A stretch of DNA of 64,000 nucleotides, taken from positions 2,356,001 to 2,420,000 of the forward strand of contig CP085835.1 in NCBI GenBank assembly GCA_020809705.1, written 5' to 3'. Made by a program: the position numbers and the translations under genes. Source of the DNA: Calonectria ilicicola (lineage: Eukaryota; Ascomycota; Sordariomycetes; Hypocreales; Nectriaceae). Of this stretch, positions 45,188 through 55,719 are shown piece after piece. The stretch's first letter is position 1, and every line of letters begins with the position of its first letter. The notes below the pieces were generated by a model. That model was not told the DNA's origin. It worked only from the letters and a program-made list of their open reading frames with translations, and searched no databases.

Positions 45188-46082
45188 TAACGGCAAGTAA
45201 ATCCTTGATTGTTCATCCAACCAGCAACATAGCTAATAGCGAAGTCAGCCTTTGCATCGTCTTCAGGGTAAAATCAAAAAGTAAATAGTTCACGCCAGGG
45301 GTACCACAATCTAAAATACAACTGCTTTTCATGTTAAATCAACCTGGATACCTGATACCTGACTGTGGGTAATGATGAAGAGATCGGATAGGCGAAGTAG
45401 GCGTTCTCGGTGGCGAGTTTCAAAAGTTCATTTAGGTTCAAAGTCGGAAAGTCAAAGGTAAAAAAGCAGCGAAAAAGTTCAAACGAGCACAACAGAGAAA
45501 CCTGATATCCAGAATCAAACAGATCTTACTAGTAGGGTCAAGCAGTAAAGCATTTCTCCATTATCTGGATGAATTCGTGTATTCAAGAACTCACTCGTAA
45601 TGTGTAGGAGCTGATTGGTTGGCTGCTCGTCTGTAACGGCCTAAAGGTTAATCCGCGAGGAGTAGCCAATAGGATGCTTAGTACAGACCCACAGCAACAC
45701 TCATCGAACTATTTGAGTGGCAGTCAAAATCCAAAACATAGCGTGATTGATAAAACACTCTAGTCTCTTCGTGAATAATGGCTGAAAAGGTTTTATTGGG
45801 CAAGGCTTGTCTGCTGAGGCCCAATTCCTAATTTTTGGCCGATTTTGTACCTGAACGCAGTTTTGTTACTTCAATGACATATTCCAATCTGCTTCGGGGG
45901 CACTAAAATTGCAGTGCATCTGCTTGCTATTTGCACTAAACAGGTTTGCCAGTGTTCAACCGGCATTTGTGGCCCGTGCACCCTCTCGAGCCTACGGCCC
46001 GGCTATTATTCCGGCTTGGTCTAAGAGTCGCGATCGAGCTGTTGCAAGTTGCGCTGTTTCAATGTTGCTCTTAGGGGTTGAT

Positions 46083-46131
46083 TTGACCTAGCTTTTGACC
46101 TAGCTGCTGACCTAGATGTTGACCCGGCTAT
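46083..46131. repeat. Four imperfect TTGACCTAGCT tandem repeats
   Basis: Units TTGACCTAGCTT, TTGACCTAGCTGC, TGACCTAGATGT and TGACCCGGCTAT follow each other directly, with 12-13 bp period and increasing divergence. Confidence 0.7.
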
Positions 46132-46135
46132 TGAT

Positions 46136-46162
46136 ATATTAATCTAGCTAATAGATTAATAT
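46136..46162. repeat. Perfect 11-bp inverted repeat
   Basis: ATATTAATCTA and its exact complement TAGATTAATAT are separated by five bases (GCTAA). It directly follows the tandem repeats at 46083-46131; a hairpin or a mobile-element end is possible. Confidence 0.65.
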
Positions 46163-46545
46163 TAATACGGCTTTATTAATGGTTTAAACCTCCTTGAAGT
46201 AATTGAAAAGATCTGGTTAAATCTCGGCAAGGTGGATTTAGTGTGCAAATAGCACTACTCAAAAAAAAAAAAAAACAGAAATAGGCAAAAAGCAGTAAAT
46301 GACTGTTTCAATCACTTCTCAAGTAGAGTATTTATCGGAAACATTAAAAAAAGCCTCAACAACCGTTTCTCATATTCTTGGGGTGGTCAATTTGGTATTG
46401 AGTTTTGACTTTGCAGATACAAGATGAACAATGTCGTTCTCCTTGCCTTATGGGACTGTTGACGAAACGGCTCGCAAGCTAGACCTTTTCATGTTGTACC
46501 ATAGGCGACTCCAATTGAGCTTGATAGCATAGCTTCGGACTCGGA

Positions 46546-46977
46546 TTAAAGGCAGATGCCAATACAGTCTGCACCACCGGTGTAAGGGTCACACGAATCC
46601 CTCGGGTCGTCATAGCATCTTGTGCCGTATGGGCAAGACGTGCCTGCAAACCCGCCGCAAGATTTAACTGATTTAGGGATACAGATACCGGGCAGGTCAG
46701 CGATCATGTGCATCCTGGCCGGAAATCGAACATCGCCCGCGCAGAAAGAGTTGTTGTCACATTTTGGGGGATCAGGCCTGAAACCACCGCAGGAAGGGTA
46801 TATTTTCCCACAAGTACCGTAGCATTCGCCCGTACTCAGACACTTTGGGTCAAAGGGCACACAAGGCCTACCGCCGTGACACGCTGGCAGATCTTGGCCG
46901 CACGGAAGACCAAAAGGGGGGAAACTCAAGGACGCAACGCCCACGGCCAGAGAAGCGATGATGTAGATGGCGAGCAT
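46546..46977 (-). CDS. Small secreted protein with 16 cysteines
   Basis: Intronless, 143 aa. Signal peptide MLAIYIIASLAVGVASL, then a compact domain rich in Cys, Gly and Pro. Sixteen Cys remain after the signal peptide, enough for eight disulfides. The segment SCGGFAGTSCPYGTRC then DDPRDSCDPYTGGADC and IGIC is a pattern I recognise from uncharacterised ascomycete secreted proteins; an earlier SCGGFRPDPPKC looks like a partial internal repeat. The start at 46977 is chosen because it begins the signal peptide; an upstream extension would bury it. A TATA box lies about 145 bp upstream. Extracellular effector-like or protease-inhibitor-like roles are guesses. Confidence 0.85.
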   Translation of the reverse strand: MLAIYIIASLAVGVASLSFPPFGLPCGQDLPACHGGRPCVPFDPKCLSTGECYGTCGKIYPSCGGFRPDPPKCDNNSFCAGDVRFPARMHMIADLPGICIPKSVKSCGGFAGTSCPYGTRCYDDPRDSCDPYTGGADCIGICL

Positions 46978-47820
46978 CTTGTAAACTTGCTGATGTGAAG
47001 TTAGCACCACCAAGATGATATGGGAGTACCTTTTTGGCGCGAACTCACTTTGCATATGATTTAATGTCAGTTATGATTGTGGTTTATTCTGTCAACCCAT
47101 TCTGCAGTCGCAGAGACAGTCTTTTATACTCTTTTAAAGGTTATTTTATGCTTACTGAGGTTACATTTAGAGTTTCTTTAGAGTTGGAACGAGAATGATC
47201 CCGCTGACATGCGGAATGACCCCCGACGCCGACTTCCGATGCATACTGTACAAAATCATCAAGAAACAATGTCAGCATTCCAAAAGAAACGCCAAGCCAT
47301 GCCAACTGGATGAGGTCACGTCCGCAGTCACCATCGGGCCGGTTCATACCCGTGCACCTCGCTTACCTGCCAAGGTTTAAATCTACAGAGTTAGCGTTTG
47401 GGGAGGGTTAGTATGTTTTACCCGGCTGAACGCAATCTATGAGGGCGTTGTCGTGTTCAGGACGCCACTGGGGCTCCTTGATGGACTTTTGTCGAATCCA
47501 AAAAGCCACTTTCGTCAAATTGTGGGCAGAGCTGAAGCTGATCACGCTCGTGTGACTTGCTGTAAGAAATGTGACATCGCAGAATTGAGACTCGTGGACC
47601 ATATGAGGAACTCTCGTCGGTGAGATAAGTGCAAGATAATTAGCCAGGTACTTTAGCATGGTTCACGGTTTGCTATGAGGTCATATTTATGTATTTCTTT
47701 ACTTGCTCATCGTAAACCTGAGGGTGGGTCATGTCTCAATTTGCAAGTCCATAATGGATGTATAATTACTTGCTTTGGTAGAGCCAATGGTTCTGATTGA
47801 AGTCATATAGCCTGAGAGAT
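46978..47820. other. Intergenic, no gene supported
   Basis: Promoter of the Cys-rich protein gene and 3' flank of the next minus-strand gene. A short minus-strand frame at 47408-47659 has no recognisable domain. Confidence 0.5.
47121..47128 (-). promoter_or_regulatory. TATA box of Cys-rich secreted protein gene
   Basis: TATAAAAG on the minus strand about 145 bp upstream of the start codon at 46977; strong core promoter match. Confidence 0.5.
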
Positions 47821-49086
47821 TCATTTCATGCTATCTACTCGCCTCTTCTCCACTATTCTATTATATGACAATGTCGAGAGCAGGTGGAACCAGAATAATG
47901 AAAACCACACAACAAAGACCAGCCCTCCTCCTGCAACAACAGCAACTAAAGAAACAACAGTAAAATGATAAGCAACCCTTTGGAAATTCTTGTCGTCTTG
48001 CAGAGGTGGGGTCCCCATTCCAACCTGAAAGGCGGACAAAGAAACTGACAGAATAGCGAATATGCCTAGCATCCACCTGAACTGTCGTTCAAAGTATGCA
48101 TAGTACCATGTTGGTCTGGACATGTACCCTCGGACCCAGTTGTTCAACGAGAAAACAGCTGGGACCACTCTGTAAAGAGTATCAAGCCGGCTAAGACGTA
48201 GCTCTCCGTACTTATAGCGCCCATTTACAAGATCCGAAGGGGTAACATTGTCGAGAAATGTGCTGAGGAATTCTGTCCACTGGGACCATTCAAGAGTATT
48301 AGGCAGAAGCCCTGCTTCTTTTGCGATATTAAAATCACTCTCAAAACACACAAGCCAAGTATAAGATAGAAGTAGCCCGCACGCTGATGAATAAAGTTTT
48401 TGGTCCGAGCAAAGATGGTCACTCCAAAAGTTATAGTCCATAAGAAATAGTGGCAAAGGTTTGATGAATATCCTAGACTCAAACCAAACCAAGTGCTCAT
48501 TAGGATTTTCTGTGATGCATATCTCTCGCGTGAGGAGTTTCTGTCGGTGCAAAGGCCTTGCTGCGCTGGGAAGACCCGCCAACCATAAATACTTGTGGAT
48601 AACATCAAGATTTGGGGTATTGAGTACATGGGCTAGATATTTTGGCATATCCCTCTCTGGTCGCAGCGCGGGCTCTTCCTTGGCCGTAGCCCTATAAATT
48701 ATGGCCGGGTGAAAGCTGCTTGAGACGAGTTGATGCTGTTGCAGGGGGTTGGTCTGGGGGATGGGCGGGTTCAATTTAGCCACGGATATATCCCTGGGTT
48801 TGCTGTTAGAACCTGGTTGCTTGTTTGCACCATTAAACCTACTCCATTTTGATCGACATTTTACGTGTGTGAGCGTACCAAGCATATCGCGTAGGCGATG
48901 CAATGCTTTAAGGAGCCCACTAGCCTCGTACCAATTGTGGATATGGTAGGAGTGCCTTTTTTTCCTAACTGACGGCGGTTTTGATGGACTTCTAGAGCCT
49001 CGCCACAAGCATATCTGAAAGAATTGAGTCATCAACAGAGCCTCGAGAAGGATAAGGTAGACCAGCCACTGCCATTGGGGCCTCAC
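47821..49086 (-). CDS. Uncharacterised fungal membrane protein
   Basis: Intronless frame of 421 aa of a family widespread in ascomycetes but without known function. A hydrophobic N-terminus (WLVYLILLEALLMTQFF) is followed by a basic linker, then a conserved middle block (LDVIHKYLWLAGLPSAARPLHRQKL, REICITENPNEHLVWFESR, IFIKPLPLFLMD, LLLSYTWLVCFESDFNIAKE, GELRLSRLDTLYRV) and two or three C-terminal helices (WMLGIFAILSVSLSAFQVGM, FTVVSLVAVVAGGGLVFVVW). No catalytic motif is visible. Probably an endomembrane or plasma-membrane protein. Start at the first Met of the frame; no better alternative. Confidence 0.82.
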   Translation of the reverse strand: MRPQWQWLVYLILLEALLMTQFFQICLWRGSRSPSKPPSVRKKRHSYHIHNWYEASGLLKALHRLRDMLGTLTHVKCRSKWSRFNGANKQPGSNSKPRDISVAKLNPPIPQTNPLQQHQLVSSSFHPAIIYRATAKEEPALRPERDMPKYLAHVLNTPNLDVIHKYLWLAGLPSAARPLHRQKLLTREICITENPNEHLVWFESRIFIKPLPLFLMDYNFWSDHLCSDQKLYSSACGLLLSYTWLVCFESDFNIAKEAGLLPNTLEWSQWTEFLSTFLDNVTPSDLVNGRYKYGELRLSRLDTLYRVVPAVFSLNNWVRGYMSRPTWYYAYFERQFRWMLGIFAILSVSLSAFQVGMGTPPLQDDKNFQRVAYHFTVVSLVAVVAGGGLVFVVWFSLFWFHLLSTLSYNRIVEKRRVDSMK

Positions 49087-49831
49087 ATTGTGCCACGTTT
49101 TTGGTCACATGTGCGACAAGGCTATGATTGGCTGCGTTGTCCACCCTTGCAATAATGGTTGCAACCCGATTGGCGTGCCAGGTCCATGTCAGCATCTCCA
49201 TAAGCGGGCGGGGGGTTGGTCATATGTGGGACACAAACGTGAGGCAGAAGATCAAGCAGCGGTTTTCCATGCATCTCATTTGCAATATGTCATCAGAGAG
49301 TGGTTGAAAAAAACAATGATAAACAAATGGCGTGGCATCGGTGTGGCGGAGAAACACGAAGCCTTGAAGATGGGGCTGGATTGTCATCATACATGCACTG
49401 CCTCCCCAGAAAAGGCCTTGGCGTTCTAGGGTAGCAATTGCGCGTCAATTACATTTGTGTCATTTGCCTGGATGCCTTATTGTCTTTGCTAGATGGGCAG
49501 CATCATCCACCCAGGCTAGCGTTAGGCAATCCAGACTCAAAAACACCCATGCCTGAGGCTTTCGCTTTCAGAATAGTATCTGACATTATTCGCGCGGATG
49601 GAATCCAAAATAGAGCAGAACGTAGTAGAGCGAGGCAACGAGAACATAGAGTCATGCGCGATAATATCATTTTTTAGTTGAAGCCTTTCTGAATAAAAGA
49701 AATTCATCTAAAATCTACCACTAGGCCTCTGTCTATATTTGGCTTCATTGCAACGTAAGGTGGGGTGGAATAGAACAAACCAAGCCGAAATGATTATATC
49801 CCGCTCGGCTCCCGGTGTGTAGCGTCCGATT
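49087..49831. other. Intergenic, no gene supported
   Basis: Promoter of the membrane protein gene on the minus strand and 3' flank of the methyltransferase gene. A plus-strand frame at 49088-49429 has no family look and I treat it as chance. Confidence 0.5.
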
Positions 49832-50602
49832 CTACTTTTTGCCCATGCATATTATATAAGGAAATTTCATATTCTCTCCCTGACCTTCAGCTGGTTTGCC
49901 ACCTTGAAACTCCCCAGGCACCTTCTCCACCCGTTTGATGTGCTCCCACGCCACCTCCACTCTTACATCCTTGAATCCAACCTCCTTCATCAATGCAGCC
50001 ATCCATTCTCGGTTGATGCCATGTCGCTCGACACCGTCCATTTTGGACTCGGGATGAAATCTCCTGGCCTCTGGTCCGAAATCTTCAAAGTCGGTCAAGG
50101 CCACCATGCCGCCGTCCCTGAGGCAGCCTAGCATTGTAGTCAAGACCTGTTTTAGATCCGGGATGTGGTGGAGGACCAAGTGAGAGGTAATGAGATCGTA
50201 TTTGAGCCTAGGGCCATCCAGATTTGCATCATCTGCTGGAAGCAATCGCTTATCTTCCGGGTCCTCGAGCAAAATTGCTAGAGGAAGAATGTTGTTGGGC
50301 GCACCGGGCTTCTCTAGCTTAGATGAAAGGACCTCAATCATGCCTGCTGCGGCATCAACAGCCACTAACAGGTTCACTGCCGGAGCCACCTCTAAGCTCA
50401 ACAGCCCAGTCCCGCAGCCAACCTCGAGCACATTTAACTGTTTGGGATCCTTGGAAATATCCGCGAGTTGAGGCAACGCAGATTCTTGGATGGCTTTCCA
50501 TGCTTCAAGGCTCATCTCACGGACAAAAGGGTTTTTGTCCCAGGCAGCGGCCTCAGCATTGAACCGCTCATTTCCTGTGCTGAAATTTGGATTGTCTGTC
50601 AT
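49832..50602 (-). CDS. Class I SAM-dependent methyltransferase
   Basis: Intronless, 256 aa. The SAM-binding glycine loop LNVLEVGCGTGLLSLEVAP (about 57-75), acidic strand end LLVAVDAAAGMIEVL, YDLITSHLVLHHIPDL and GCLRDGGMVALTDFE are the standard motifs I to III of small-molecule methyltransferases. The N-terminus FNAEAAAWDKNPFVREMS is typical of a fungal subgroup. No membrane segment; cytosolic. The methyl acceptor cannot be inferred, and no neighbouring biosynthetic gene suggests a pathway. Confidence 0.92.
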   Translation of the reverse strand: MTDNPNFSTGNERFNAEAAAWDKNPFVREMSLEAWKAIQESALPQLADISKDPKQLNVLEVGCGTGLLSLEVAPAVNLLVAVDAAAGMIEVLSSKLEKPGAPNNILPLAILLEDPEDKRLLPADDANLDGPRLKYDLITSHLVLHHIPDLKQVLTTMLGCLRDGGMVALTDFEDFGPEARRFHPESKMDGVERHGINREWMAALMKEVGFKDVRVEVAWEHIKRVEKVPGEFQGGKPAEGQGENMKFPYIICMGKK

Positions 50603-51291
50603 TCTTGAATTTTGAAGATTGGCTGTTGGTTGGTAAATCTAAATTGCACTCACAATCGCAATCGCATCTTCTGTTGTTACCCCGCGATTATCACATCCGG
50701 GCCTCGGGGCGGATGTCGGGGATCGGGATGTCAATTGCGGAGTATTTTGATGCGGGTCCCCGGAGAATTATCACCATGCTGATGGGCAGCCCAAAATTTA
50801 TCAGAGATATGGCCGGAATGAAGTTCTGGGTATTAATGGAAAAGAATCTGGGATCGGAAATATAACGGAATCTCATAAACTAGCATTTGTTGGCTGGGAT
50901 GCCGACTTTGACTGGTCGTCCCGAATCCTAACAGTAAAAAAAAAAAGAGCCATGCGTAGTATGAAACTGAAGCGATTGGGTTGAGGTTCTAAAGAAAGCA
51001 GCGAATTGTGAGATTCACATGGTTGGCATGAGAGAAATAGAGATTGCTCAGGAATGGATGCTTGATTGAAGTATTTAACGCTGTCGATATCTTGATCCCT
51101 GCCGGCTTCTGCGGCCACCGGACAGTTATTCCACCGCTAAAATAATTCTGACCCCTGAAGATTTTCTAGTAAACTAGTCCGGGTATCATCATCGATGCCG
51201 TTTGGTAATGTCCTCTAACCAAGATTGGCCGGAGACATTTTTAGAAACCTCCCAACTTCGATTCAGTTCGAACTCAGTTTAAGGAAGCCAT
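50603..51291. other. Intergenic, no gene seen
   Basis: Upstream region of the methyltransferase gene and downstream of the metallothionein-like gene. Nothing distinct. Confidence 0.6.
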
Positions 51292-51555
51292 TTAGTGCTT
51301 TCATTGCCATGTTAATCATTTATTGACTCCAAATGAAGGTGGAAATACTTACGCTGCAGCAAGAGCAAGAGTTGCAGGCGTTGGAGCAAGAGCAGGTGTT
51401 GCAAGCGCTGATGAGAACGAAATGTTAGCAAATGACTCGTCAATCCCAATATATCTATCTTTGAGGTAGATCCAGATTCTCATCAAGATGAAACTTGAAT
51501 CTTGATGAAGAAGAATATGAATGTGGCAGATGTGGAAGTCTTACCAGGGAGCCAT
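51292..51555 (-). CDS. Metallothionein-like cysteine peptide
   Basis: A tiny gene. Exon 1 (51545-51555) codes for MAPC across a 137-nt intron (51408-51544); exon 2 (51353-51407) continues ACNTCSCSNACNSCSCCS. Eight Cys fall at positions 4, 6, 9, 11, 15, 18, 20 and 21, in C-x-C, C-x-x-C and C-C spacing like fungal copper/zinc metallothioneins, with no aromatic residues. The C-terminus is uncertain: a GTAAGT donor after the last Ser suggests a third exon, the nearest acceptor giving His then stop at 51292-51294 (23 aa in all); reading through gives a ten-residue tail and a stop at 51320. A TATA box 117 bp upstream supports a real, strongly expressed gene. Would bind Cu or Zn in the cytosol. A ZIP metal transporter gene lies 3 kb away. 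Confidence 0.72.
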
Positions 51556-51671
51556 TTTGAGAGTTGTTGGTGAAGAAAGGTCTTCGAAAGTGTAAGTGAA
51601 GTGATTGTGTTGGTAGAGTGTTGTGATGAGTGATGATGAGAAAACCAATTCTGGAGGGTAACATACAAGGC

Positions 51672-51679
51672 CTTTTATA
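51672..51679 (-). promoter_or_regulatory. TATA box of metallothionein-like gene
   Basis: TATAAAAG on the minus strand about 117 bp upstream of the ATG at 51555. Confidence 0.55.
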
Positions 51680-54557
51680 CTTGCTGAAGCCAGCACAATT
51701 TTCATCGGCCCACGCTGTTGTCCTACAAAATACCAAATTCGTCCTGTTTCTACGTAGTCATGACTGTACGCCCGCAATGCGTGGGTGGTTCTCCGTGGGA
51801 TTACTCCACTCTTGATGCACGGAACCAAAGGGAGTTTGAATACTACGTAGTGGGCTCAAGTTTCACTCTACACCCCCTTGGCATCTTATTGATTGGCCGA
51901 GCAAGTTCACCATTGACGATCATATGGCTTCAGGTGGCGTATCAACTCACCGTGGTGGGGACTGACAGGCTCCTGTGCGAACCCATGTTCACCGTATCGA
52001 GTTAAGCATGTACTCTCAAACCGATTGGTTCATGCCTAAAAGAGAACAAGTGTGAACCATCTCCGCAGAAGAGCTCCCAATGCGAAGACTAATGGGCCGC
52101 AGATTTGGAAATAACCTGCAGTAACTGGGCGAGCTTTTTTGCCCTAAGAATTGATTGTTCTTTTTCCTACAGGGCATTTCGAAAATAAAGATGACATGGA
52201 CATTCATTAAGTTACTTAATAGCATCCAGGGGGCATAAATTGTGAGACGAGATCCTTGTCAACAGACCACCCCTTCAATGGGTCATCCTTTCTATGGGGC
52301 ACATCCGACTTGCAATATCACCAAAGCTACGCAATTCTTACATAATCTAGCTCTTTTGTGAGAGGCAGCCGATCCATAAGGTCTTGTCACAGTACGAATA
52401 TTACTCGGCGAAATATGGACGGTTTTGGACAGTGGGGGCTATCATAATTGCTTTTCGGTCTGGGCCGGTGGCCGCTTAGGCTGCAGTAGTCTGCCAAGCT
52501 GTGTACTGTAAATTCGTATCGTGACCCACACACTTTCAGAATTCCGTGTGGGGTAAAGAAACTGAGAGAAGTACATTCAACCCAGTGTACTCCTGGCTTC
52601 TCTCTTGTGGTGATAATGGCGCAGTGCGGAGGAGGGTGTCGTAAACATGAGTTTGGGATGTGTACAGACAATATGTGGTGTGGGCCAAAGATTAATGCCG
52701 GAGGCAGATCTGGACCACTAAATTTTCCGATTTTAGTCATGCGAGCGGTTTTCCGCGGGCAAAATCGGCCGCGGAACATCGGGGCGCTTGGATAGGACGT
52801 GGGAGGTCGTGGGATGTGGATGGAAAACTCGTCATGTCGTCGTCTTCCAGTATGAGAGATTAAGCGGCGAGCTGAATGAGGGACGGGATGTGACGCGGGA
52901 GACGGTGGGGGAACATCATTAAAGGGGTGGTGTGGTGGTTGGGGAGTCTGAGAGGACACCAATGACAGCATCATCTCGCTCTAATCCTCGTGTCCAGAGT
53001 GGAGTGTTAGCTGAGATGGCAGCGTGGCGTAGTTTCATATGACTTGGATGCCTAGGTGAGATTTGATCATGTGTGAGATACTTGGCCCAAAGTTAGGTGC
53101 AAGGCGGGATGGAAAGGAATTGCGTGCTAAGGGCGATTCGGCAATGCGGCCGAAGAAGCCGAAGTGAGCTTTCAGCCAAGCCATGGACTAAAAACTTCAA
53201 GATAGCAAATAGCTAAGTACTAAATCAAAACAAGAGTAGTCGCGGTCTCTGCATGAATGGATTGAGGGGAAACGTTTGCCATGTCATGTGAATTCTTTCA
53301 TGTTGTGTCTGTAGCTATTCTGTATTATGATGGACCGAGGCTATTGTTGATAATATTGAGAAACGATGGCATCGAAGCGCAGAGTGAGCATAAAAGGGGT
53401 GGCGGCCTGATCTCGGTTTCCGGAATGGTCGTGGTATCAATGGCTCCATCTTGGGGAGGAAACCCGAAACGAGAGGCCAGGGTGCGTGAAAAGCCTCATG
53501 ATGCTGACTGATTTACCAATGAGATGTATACCGAAATACATCTGTTAAAGGACAGCTGCATAGGAAACCGGATGCGTCTTATACTCGGTCCAGAGTCTGG
53601 TTTTAGTAGGTCATCTTTGCCATCATCACTTCTTATTGCCTAGTTTAAGGGGGCGATAACTCATGGCGAGCGGGCGTGAGGCACTTGTGACGAGGGATTT
53701 GGACCTCAAGGTTGGCCATCAAGGTGCGAGGTAACCATCAAGGTTCTCACGAGTGATGAGATGATTGGCACGGGCCCAAACGAGGACAGTGGGTTGAAAG
53801 GACTCCCCTACCATCGAATTTTAGTAGATGTTCTAGCTGTCTGTCTACATAATATCAGCAACTTCCCTTAATTAAAGCCACAAGATATTACGTTCAGGTG
53901 AAATATAGGGAAGTTATTCAAGTGATACCAAGGCCCCCGATGGCATTTTCCTGGTCGCATTGTACCGAACCTCGAAATTGACATCGACCAACCATCGAGC
54001 TCCGATTGGTTCGTCTGACCAGCATACATCCATGAGAGTTTGCGTTTGAGGAATATGAAAGAAAAAAGAAAGGGAAATTGATAAGAGAAGCCGTGTATCA
54101 GGAACGGGGAGACTAGTGTGTTAATAGCGGCGACTTTGAGGCCCTGCTAAGTTAGAAGACTGGATTGCTATCCCATTATCGGTCAGTAATATATGCGAAT
54201 TGAGATTGTCTAATTTTTCTGCCCTATATAGGGAAAATATTGTATTTTGCATCTCTACACTTATATTATAGGCAGGACCACGATAATAACATTAAATACA
54301 TGATGTGGGTAGTTGATTTTCTAACGCAAGCCGGCGTAAGCTGTGTTCCCTAACTCGGTTTGAATGTCTTGCAGGATGTGCTATCAATACAGGGGCTGTT
54401 TCAAGTTGTTCATAAATGTCGTGAGACTGTGACGGAACTGTCGAGGGCACTTCGGAATAAATTTCCGACCCAGTGTTTGATCCTATCTTAGTTGCGTGGC
54501 TCTGTCCGTTTGAGCGGAAGACTCTGATGCTTTCGGTGATGTACTGCGGAGTTAAAA
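51680..54557. other. Long intergenic region, no gene supported
   Basis: About 2.9 kb. A 195-codon minus-strand frame at 52387-52974 is Pro/His/Ser-rich without domain or signal sequence, and I do not accept it. No splice-consistent gene or repeat recognised. Confidence 0.5.
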
Positions 54558-55646
54558 TCATGCCCATTTCCCTAACATTGCCATGATCGAAGCTCCGAGA
54601 TACAGGGACACCAGCATGAAAGCGAGACGTTTTTTGTCGTTTGTACGATCTGGGTTAAAGAGAAAGTCGCGAGCAACCATTTCGACAAATCCTGTATAAA
54701 TGAGAATACCAGCAGAAATTGAATCTAAAATCCCAGATACTAGATTGACGGCGAAGGAGTTGCTATTGTAATTTTGCCGCACCGCTATGCCAATGGCAGT
54801 AGCAATAGGCGTCGTGCATCCATATGCGATGCACAGCGTCCATGGCATCCAGTGGAGTCGAGTTGGAAAAGGAATTGCGCTTAGTCGAGCGCCAATACCC
54901 AAGCCTTCAAAAGATTGATGAAAGACAAGCACTGGATAGAGGGTAGTAAATTGAGAGCCGACGACACCCAAGTTTAGCCCAATGATGACGCTGTGGAAAA
55001 TCACACCAAACTCGAGAATTAAAAATGCGGCGATTTGCGACTGGAAACTAGACACAACCTGAATGGGGTTGCTCTCGAGGTTCTTCCAGTCATCCGTCCC
55101 ATCGGAGGAATTGACGTCACTTTTCGACCGTTGACTGTTCCCGGCATCAGGACCCGGGCCGAGATTGAGCCCAAGACTTTTAAATGTTCCTGCGATGTCT
55201 ACCGAGTCTGGCTCGCCGTATTTAGATTGTACATAGTATTCGGCTACAAAGTCCAGAAGAAAAATACACATGCCAGAAGTGAGAGCTATCGCGGGTGGCC
55301 AGGAGTAGCTAGCCCAACCCCCCGTCAAGCCAACACAGCTGGCAGGTCCAATCTCATGGTAGGCCGGGTCGAGAAGGTGAATAAAGGCTGTTGCAAGAAT
55401 AATGCCGGCGCCAAAATAGCGAGCAAACAGGTAGACGTATAACGGGATTCGGATGCGGCGGATTCGGGTGGCTACAACGGGGAACAAGGTGGTGGTTGAT
55501 GAGCAAATGAGGATGACGAAGATGGCTGAGATTCGAGCGCCAAGTCGACCGTCATATTTGCTGGTGAATGAATTCATATAACATACGACATCGCGAGGGT
55601 CAGCCGTGTCGAGGTTGACTGACTGGGGATTAAACGTGTCAGCCAT
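54558..55646 (-). CDS. ZIP family zinc/iron transporter
   Basis: Plasma-membrane metal importer with eight helices, 362 aa, intronless, Zrt1/Zrt2-like. Metal-site motifs: IFHSVIIGLNLGV in helix 4 and HQSFEGLGIGARL in helix 5. The N-terminus (ADPRDVVCYMNSFTSKYDGRL) is extracellular; helices 2-3 include RYFGAGIILATAFIHLL. The loop between helices 3 and 4 (about 60 residues, YYVQSKYGEPDSV ... SDGTDDWKN) lacks the His cluster common in this family. It ends with the usual GASIMAMLGKWA. The start MADTFNPQ at 55646 is preferred; an in-frame extension to 55691 overlaps the TATA region. Role in zinc uptake is inferred from the family; nearby is a metallothionein-like gene. Confidence 0.92.
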   Translation of the reverse strand: MADTFNPQSVNLDTADPRDVVCYMNSFTSKYDGRLGARISAIFVILICSSTTTLFPVVATRIRRIRIPLYVYLFARYFGAGIILATAFIHLLDPAYHEIGPASCVGLTGGWASYSWPPAIALTSGMCIFLLDFVAEYYVQSKYGEPDSVDIAGTFKSLGLNLGPGPDAGNSQRSKSDVNSSDGTDDWKNLESNPIQVVSSFQSQIAAFLILEFGVIFHSVIIGLNLGVVGSQFTTLYPVLVFHQSFEGLGIGARLSAIPFPTRLHWMPWTLCIAYGCTTPIATAIGIAVRQNYNSNSFAVNLVSGILDSISAGILIYTGFVEMVARDFLFNPDRTNDKKRLAFMLVSLYLGASIMAMLGKWA

Positions 55647-55713
55647 GTTTGTCGGTCTCGAGGAAATGGAGGATGACTGCCAGCCAAGCAATGGGAATGG
55701 TGGGGACGAAGGG

Positions 55714-55719
55714 TTTATA
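55714..55719 (-). promoter_or_regulatory. TATA box of ZIP transporter gene
   Basis: TATAAA on the minus strand about 70 bp upstream of the ATG at 55646. Confidence 0.45.

Larger units (their letters stand above)
45188..46545. other. Intergenic with repeat-rich patch
   Basis: No gene seen. A GC-richer patch (about 45910-46080) changes abruptly to AT-rich sequence containing short tandem repeats and an inverted repeat (46083-46162), perhaps the remains of a mobile element. Confidence 0.5.

Noticed and set aside
47408..47659. 83-codon minus-strand frame near the membrane protein gene
   Set aside because: No signal peptide, domain or splice partner; composition looks non-coding.
52387..52974. 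195-codon minus-strand frame in the 51.7-54.5 kb spacer
   Set aside because: Low-complexity Pro/His/Ser composition, no family resemblance, no promoter or splice evidence.
54292..54567. 91-codon frame just after the ZIP gene
   Set aside because: It overlaps the ZIP stop and follows the normal GKWA end of the family; it is the 3' flank read in another frame.
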